Origin: WHSW01 sp963740055
GTDB lineage: Bacteria > Actinomycetota > Thermoleophilia > Solirubrobacterales > 70-9
DNA length: 64,000 nucleotides
NCBI GenBank assembly: GCA_963740055.1
Contig: CAVUCL010000001.1
Location: 186,001-250,000 of the forward strand
Direction of reading: 5' to 3'
Made by a program: the position numbers and the translations under genes. The notes beneath the pieces are model-generated. The model was not told the origin of the DNA. It saw only the letters and a list, made by a program, of their open reading frames with translations, and searched no databases. This document shows, piece after piece, positions 59,675 to 64,000 of the stretch (its first letter is position 1; each line of letters opens with the position of its first letter).

Positions 59675-60892
59675 ATGACAGCGGGGGCTCTGGCGAAGCG
59701 CGACACGCGGCTTATCGTCGGCGCGGTCGGACTCTCCTCCCTGGGCGACTTCCTGCTCTGGGTGCCGCTCACGCTGCACCTGCGCGAGCTCACCGACTCA
59801 GGGCTCGCGATCGCGGCGCTGATGATTTGCCTCTGGGCACCGATCGTCCTCCTGGCGCCGCTCGCGGGCGCGATCGTCGACCGCAACGAGACCCGACGGG
59901 TGCTGATCGCGGCCTCGCTCGCGCAGGCGGCCGTCGCGGCCTCGCTCGCGCTCGCGCTCGACTCGGTCGCGGCGATCCTGATCCTCGCGGCGCTGCTCGG
60001 GGTCGGCTTCTCGGTCGCCCAGCCGGCCGAGTTCGCGCTCGTGCCGCTGGTCGCGAGCGGGCGGCGGCTGACCGAGGTCAACGGCTACATAGAGACCGCC
60101 CGCTACGCGGGGATCCTGCTCGGCCCGGTGCTCGGCGGGCTGCTCGCCGGCGCCGGTGGGACCGAGGTCGCGATGGTCGTCAACGGGGCGACCTTCGTCG
60201 CCGTCGCCGTCGCCGCGACGGCGCTCACGGTCCGCCGTCCTCCGCGCCCGGCCGCCGACGGCGTGCGCGAGCCGATGCTCGCCGGAGCCGCGATCCTGTT
60301 TCGCGACCGCACCCTTGCGATCGTGCTCGCGGTCGTCTTCGTCTCGCTGCTGTTCATGAGCGCGACGATCCCGGCCGAGGTCTTCTTCATCAAGGAGGAT
60401 CTCGGCGGAAGCGACGCGGTCTTCGGCTTCCTGTTCGCGTGCTGGGGGCTGGGAATGATCGTCGGCGCGCTCGGGGTCTCGCGCCGGGTCGGCACCGCGG
60501 GGCTCGCGCTCGGGGCGATCGTCGGCGCGATCGTCCAGGGGGTGGGCGTCGGGCTGCCGACCGCGTGGCTCGTGATCTGGTTCGGCGCGCTCGCCTGGAC
60601 CTGCGGCGGGATCGGCCACGGGGTCAAGAACACGCTCACCCGGACACTGATTCAGGAGCGGGTCCCGGGGCGCCTGCACGGGCGGGCGTTCGCCGCCTAC
60701 AACGGGCTCCGCAACGGCGCCGAGCTGCTCGCGCTCGCCGCCGGCGGACTGCTGGTCGCGGAGATCGGCGCTCGGGCAACGCTCGCGATGGCCGGGATCG
60801 TGCCCGCGGTCGTCGGGGTCGTCGGGCTGGTCGTCTACCTGCGCTCTTCGACCGCGGTGCGGGTCGAACCCGACTCGCCGTCGGTCGCCTGA
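59675..60892 (+). CDS. MFS transporter
   Basis: 405 residues with 12 predicted helices; loop 2-3 motif LAGAIVDRNETRRVL and FSVAQPAEFALVPLV. MFS_3/enterobactin-exporter-like; substrate unknown. No regulator adjacent. ATG 59675 is seven bases after GATACT. Its last ~58 bases overlap the stop region of the convergent YihY gene. Confidence 0.9.
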   Translation: MTAGALAKRDTRLIVGAVGLSSLGDFLLWVPLTLHLRELTDSGLAIAALMICLWAPIVLLAPLAGAIVDRNETRRVLIAASLAQAAVAASLALALDSVAAILILAALLGVGFSVAQPAEFALVPLVASGRRLTEVNGYIETARYAGILLGPVLGGLLAGAGGTEVAMVVNGATFVAVAVAATALTVRRPPRPAADGVREPMLAGAAILFRDRTLAIVLAVVFVSLLFMSATIPAEVFFIKEDLGGSDAVFGFLFACWGLGMIVGALGVSRRVGTAGLALGAIVGAIVQGVGVGLPTAWLVIWFGALAWTCGGIGHGVKNTLTRTLIQERVPGRLHGRAFAAYNGLRNGAELLALAAGGLLVAEIGARATLAMAGIVPAVVGVVGLVVYLRSSTAVRVEPDSPSVA

Positions 60893-61821
60893 TCGCCCGC
60901 CACCCCGGGGTTCGCCGGCAGCGGCGCGACCCGGCTCTGCGGCGGCGCGGCGCCGGCCCCGGCCGCGGTGCGCTCGAGCTCGCAGGCGAACTGGGCACCC
61001 AGGAGGACGGCGACGTTGCTGAGCCAGATCCAGATCAGGAACACGATCACCCCCGCGAGGCTGCCGTAGGTGTTCGCGTAGGCGCCGAAGTTGGCAACGT
61101 AGAGGCTGAAGCCGGCGGAGGCGAGTAGCCAGAGCACGGTCGCGAGCGCGCTTCCGGGCAGGATCCAGCGCAGGCCCTCATGGCGGACGTCGGGGGAGAA
61201 GCGATAGAGGAGGCCGATCACGCCGACGACCATCGCGAACAGGATCGGCCATTTCGCGATCTCGAACGCGGTCAGCGCCGCCCCGCCGATCCCGACCTCG
61301 TCGCCGATCGCCTCGGCGAGCGGGCCGGTGAGCACGATCGCGATCAGGACGACGGCGAGGATCAGCGTCATCACGAAGGTGATCAGGATCTGCAGCGGGC
61401 GCAGCTTCCAGAACGGGCGGTCCTCCTCGACCGAGTAGATCTGGTTCGAGGCGCGCATGAAGGCGCCGACGTAGCCCGATGCGGTCCAGAGCCCGGCGGC
61501 GATTCCGAGGATCAGCGCCAGCCCGGCGGCGCTCGAGCTCTCGACCACGTCGGTGACCGGCTCGTCGATCGCGTCGACCGCCGACTGCGAGCCGAGGTCG
61601 TTCATGATCGTGAGCACCGAGTCGATCGTCTGCGCGTTGCCGAGCACCCCGAGCAGCGAGACCAGGACGATCAGTCCGGGGAACAGCGAGAGGATCGAGT
61701 AGTAGGTGAGCGCGGCGGCGTTGTCGGTCAGGTCCGCCTCGCGAAACCGCTTCACCGCGTCGCGCAGGGCGTGCCACCAAGCGCGAACGGTGAGGTCCGT
61801 CGGGCGGCGGATCGGCTCCAT
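60835..61821 (-). CDS. YihY/BrkB family inner-membrane protein
   Basis: 328 residues. Six membrane helices and the family pattern DNAAALTYYSILSLFPGLIVLVSLLG, LGIAAGLWTASGYVGAFMRASNQIY, and FSPDVRHEGLRWILPGSALATVLW. Formerly misnamed RNase BN; function uncertain. The polar tail after residue 285 is Ala/Pro/Gly-rich. TAGAAG lies seven bases before ATG 61821. Confidence 0.92.
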   Translation of the reverse strand: MEPIRRPTDLTVRAWWHALRDAVKRFREADLTDNAAALTYYSILSLFPGLIVLVSLLGVLGNAQTIDSVLTIMNDLGSQSAVDAIDEPVTDVVESSSAAGLALILGIAAGLWTASGYVGAFMRASNQIYSVEEDRPFWKLRPLQILITFVMTLILAVVLIAIVLTGPLAEAIGDEVGIGGAALTAFEIAKWPILFAMVVGVIGLLYRFSPDVRHEGLRWILPGSALATVLWLLASAGFSLYVANFGAYANTYGSLAGVIVFLIWIWLSNVAVLLGAQFACELERTAAGAGAAPPQSRVAPLPANPGVAGDQATDGESGSTRTAVEERR

Positions 61822-61880
61822 CGCCCTACTTCTACCCCGTATCGCGAGCCTTTCGCATGCGGTTAAGCCCGACGGCGTGT

Positions 61881-62543
61881 TCAGGTGGCCCGGTCGGCGC
61901 TGCTGAGCAGCAGGGCGACCGAGACCGCGCCGGTGATCAGCACCAGCGCCGCCCCCGCGACCCAGTTCACGTGCGCGAGCGGGCTCAGCAGCACGAGGCC
62001 GAGCGCGACCATGGCGATCGCCAGCGGGCGGGGCAGGATCGAGCCGGCGCGAAGAGCCGCGCACGCGGTCGCGACGGCGAAGACGCCGAGCCCGACGCCG
62101 GAGGCCGCGGAGCCGAGCATCTGCGAGGTCTCGAACAGGCTCTGAGCGAGCGCCTCGCTGAGCTCGTCGTCGCGGGCCCGGAGCGCGGCGGCCATGTTGA
62201 TCGACTCCGCGCCGAGCCCGGCGGCCATCGTCAGCACGGCGCCGCCGAAGGCGGTCGTCGCCAGCACCTCGTCGCCGCCGGACGCGATCAGCAGGCGCCG
62301 CACGGCGGCGGCGAACAGCGCGAGGACGGCGATCGCGAGCAGGCTGAGGCTGCCGCCGATCACGATCCGGTCCGCGGTCTCGGCGTAGAAGGCGACCACG
62401 TCGCCCACCGCGGTGCCGTCCTCCGGCATGTCGAGGGCCCAGATCGCGTTCCCGATCGCGAACAGCAGCGCGACCGCCGCCCCGCTGACGACCGCATATC
62501 GGCGGGCGTCGCCGAGCTCGTTGCTCGTCGCGACTTCGTTCAT
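61881..62543 (-). CDS. multi-pass membrane protein of unknown function
   Basis: 220 residues with six hydrophobic segments (YAVVSGAAVALLFAIGNAIW, IVIGGSLSLLAIAVLALFAA and later ones). Similar in size and topology to the protein at 3.5 kb, without clear sequence similarity. ATG 62543. A 22-base palindrome lies 34 bases upstream. Confidence 0.75.
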   Translation of the reverse strand: MNEVATSNELGDARRYAVVSGAAVALLFAIGNAIWALDMPEDGTAVGDVVAFYAETADRIVIGGSLSLLAIAVLALFAAAVRRLLIASGGDEVLATTAFGGAVLTMAAGLGAESINMAAALRARDDELSEALAQSLFETSQMLGSAASGVGLGVFAVATACAALRAGSILPRPLAIAMVALGLVLLSPLAHVNWVAGAALVLITGAVSVALLLSSADRAT

Positions 62544-62576
62544 CGGACTGCAGGATCGCCGACCGCGGGCGGTCTG

Positions 62577-62598
62577 TCGATTACGTCGAGGTAATCGA
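62577..62598. promoter_or_regulatory. candidate operator palindrome
   Basis: TCGATTAC (62577-62584), spacer GTCGAG, GTAATCGA (62591-62598): perfect 8-base arms; the spacer is nearly self-complementary. It is located between two minus-strand genes, upstream of the membrane-protein start. Regulator unknown. Confidence 0.45.
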
Positions 62599-62614
62599 TG
62601 TGATGACCACGGGT

Positions 62615-63841
62615 CTAGAGCGGGCTTCGATCGACGCCGCGAGCGGCGGCGGCCTCGAGGACCTGGACCGAGTCGTCGACCGGCGGCAAGGAGCCGACTG
62701 CCTCGGCGACGCGCTCGGCCCCGCGCCGGTAGCCGGGGTCGGCGAGCACGCCTCGGGTCGCGCTCGCGAGCTCCTCGATCGTCTCGGCGGTCGGCAGCGC
62801 GAGCACGCTTCGGGTCTCGCCGCCGGCGTCGAGGCAGATCCCGGCGCCGGCGCGCGCCACCGCCGCGCCGTTCAGCCACTGGTCGGAGCTGAACAGCGGC
62901 AGGACGACGAGCGGCACCCCGTGGGCGAGCGTCTCCAGGGTCGAGCCGAAGCCACCGTGACAGACGATCACGTCGGCGCGCGAGGCGACGTCGTGATGCG
63001 GGACCCAGGTCTCGGCGTGGACGTTCGCCGGCAGCTCCCCGAGGTCGGCGAGATCACGGTCGGCGTCGCCGACCGTGATCAGGAGCCGCACGGGGAGCGC
63101 CGCGAGCGAGTCGACCGCCGCCCGGAAGAGCTCGGGGTAGTACGGCAGGTGGGCGCCGGCGGCTACCGAACCGAAGGTGAGGTAGACGAGCGGGTCGTCG
63201 TTTGCGGGCCACCAGTCCGCCAGCTCCGACTCGCCCTTGGGAACGTCGAAGCGAAAGCGGCGGGTGTCGGGCGGCGGCGCGATCGCCGGATCCTCGAGCT
63301 GCTCGGGGACCATCGTCAGGTAGGGCGCCTCGCGGAGGCGATCGCCGGCCGGATCGGGCGGGAGCCCGAGCGAGGCGCGGGCCTCGTTCACCGCCGGGGC
63401 CGCCAGCTCGCCCGTCATCGCCTCGATCGAGGCGAGGCCGAGCCCGATGCGCACGAGCGGGATCCCGGCGAGCTCCGCGACCAGAGCCGAGCCGAACTCC
63501 CAGCTCTCGCGGATGATCACATCCGGACGCAGCCGCTCGACGGTCGCGCGCAGCCCCGGCAGCTCGGCACGGACGTCGATCCCGGCGAAGAAGTCGCGGA
63601 TCATCACCTCGTTCGCGGTCGCGATGTCGAGCTCGGCGAACTGGCCCATGAGCGGCATCCACTCCTCGCGGGGCGGATCGTCGAAGGGCGTGAACGGCAG
63701 CCCCGCCCGCTCGACGTTGCCGCCGAACTGTCGCTGGGCGGCGACGGTCACCTCGTGTCCGGCGCGGACGCACGCCCGCGCGAACGGGACCATTGGTCCC
63801 AGGTGGCCCGAACTGCCGCGGGTTGCGAGGAGGACTCTCAC
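62615..63841 (-). CDS. MGT-type (GT1) glycosyltransferase
   Basis: 408 residues, GT-B fold. N-terminus RVLLATRGSSGHLGPMVPFARA; C-terminal donor-site block ADVIVCHGGFGSTLETLAHGVPLVVLPLFSSDQW. It transfers an activated sugar to a small acceptor such as a macrolide, flavonoid or lipid. The neighbouring genes do not reveal the acceptor. Start GTG 63841. Confidence 0.9.
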   Translation of the reverse strand: MRVLLATRGSSGHLGPMVPFARACVRAGHEVTVAAQRQFGGNVERAGLPFTPFDDPPREEWMPLMGQFAELDIATANEVMIRDFFAGIDVRAELPGLRATVERLRPDVIIRESWEFGSALVAELAGIPLVRIGLGLASIEAMTGELAAPAVNEARASLGLPPDPAGDRLREAPYLTMVPEQLEDPAIAPPPDTRRFRFDVPKGESELADWWPANDDPLVYLTFGSVAAGAHLPYYPELFRAAVDSLAALPVRLLITVGDADRDLADLGELPANVHAETWVPHHDVASRADVIVCHGGFGSTLETLAHGVPLVVLPLFSSDQWLNGAAVARAGAGICLDAGGETRSVLALPTAETIEELASATRGVLADPGYRRGAERVAEAVGSLPPVDDSVQVLEAAAARGVDRSPL

Positions 63842-63870
63842 GCTCGAGTCACGATGCTAGGCGCCTCGAA

Positions 63871-63894
63871 GATGGCGAGGGCCGGAATCGAACC
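63871..63894 (-). repeat. 24-bp duplicate of the tRNA-Phe 3' end
   Basis: Identical over 24 bases to 63949-63972, which is the 3' part of the adjacent tRNA-Phe (T-loop, acceptor strand). The flanking T-stem does not pair here (GTGG against CCGGC), so this copy is not a functional tRNA. The copies are 78 bases apart with a hairpin-rich spacer. Confidence 0.75.
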
Positions 63895-63950
63895 ACAGCG
63901 AGCCCGGAGGGCGAGCGGTGGTCGCCGGGTCCGATCCCGGACGACCTGGA

Positions 63951-64000
63951 TGGCGAGGGCCGGAATCGAACCGGCGACACCACGATTTTCAGTCGTGTGC
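63951..64000 (-). tRNA. tRNA-Phe (GAA), 5' part beyond window
   Basis: On the minus strand: anticodon stem CACGA/TCGTG with loop CTGAAAA (anticodon GAA), variable loop GTGTC, T-arm GCCGG-TTCGATT-CCGGC and acceptor strand CCTCGCC with discriminator A. The D-arm and 5' acceptor strand are cut off by the window edge. CCA is not encoded. Confidence 0.9.

Noticed and set aside
63871..63972. A second complete tRNA or an intact integrated element
   Set aside because: The upstream copy has only the 3' 24 bases with an unpaired T-stem, and no integrase or cargo fits in 54 bases.

Overview
The window is a GC-rich, densely packed stretch of chromosome, almost certainly from an actinobacterium. The closest fit I can argue is the Thermoleophilia/Solirubrobacterales branch, but that placement is inference. 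Supporting signs are a fused PafBC regulator, a nei-lhr neighbour pair as in mycobacteria, an actinobacterial-style Mrp, an AdnAB/AddB-like helicase-nuclease, a CIRCE element before groES, a CSLREA-type surface protein and heavy use of GTG starts. No phage, IS element, CRISPR array or rRNA was found. The content is mostly housekeeping, and the novelty lies in small-scale structure rather than in an obvious new gene system.

Layout. 1-8.9 kb: a class III cyclase fused to a STAND-type ATPase, small membrane and lipoprotein genes, msrA, a PLP dehydratase, fumC, and a CGNR zinc-finger regulator facing a 41-codon gene. 8.9-14 kb: CoA transferase, ileS, a cupredoxin-thioredoxin pair. 14-22 kb: polyprenol-phosphate mannosyltransferase, PolX, a MarR-MFS operon, trehalose-phosphate phosphatase, a split TauE/SafE pair, an OB/HD nuclease, a PAC2 protein. 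22-28 kb: a 1034-aa UvrD-like helicase-nuclease, an inositol-phosphatase-like enzyme, a DUF2342 metalloprotease and a basic coiled-coil protein with a strong terminator. 28-37.6 kb: Mrp, patatin, 7Fe ferredoxin, an NAD-binding protein, a secreted CSLREA/RTX-like protein, a lipoprotein, a fatty-acyl-AMP ligase and a methyltransferase. 37.7-47.7 kb: groES-groEL under CIRCE, SRPBCC, ASCH, pcm, Crp, nei and lhr. 48-57 kb: the rmlACBD operon for dTDP-L-rhamnose, a PPOX-type flavoprotein, penicillin acylase, a metallo-beta-lactamase-fold protein and PafBC. 57-64 kb: a tandem pair of membrane-anchored proteins, DUF2277, a second OB/HD protein, MFS, YihY, a membrane protein, an MGT glycosyltransferase and a truncated tRNA-Phe.

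Three cross-cutting observations matter most. (1) A short GC-rich palindromic element sits inside the reading frames of ileS (one copy) and lhr (two copies), always in the same frame. Its hairpin tip shows a compensatory base-pair change, so it behaves like a protein-coding palindromic mini-element. (2) Seven conserved genes carry single-base frameshifts: fumC, ileS, nei, lhr, the PPOX gene, the acylase and pafBC. Five are a doubled base, which looks like sequence error more than decay; long reading frames that fuse neighbours (fumC with the dehydratase, acylase with PPOX) are products of these shifts. (3) Most transcription-initial genes have a TANNNT box only 6-7 nt before the start codon, meaning leaderless mRNAs. 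Divergent pairs are separated by as little as 19 bp with overlapping -10 boxes.
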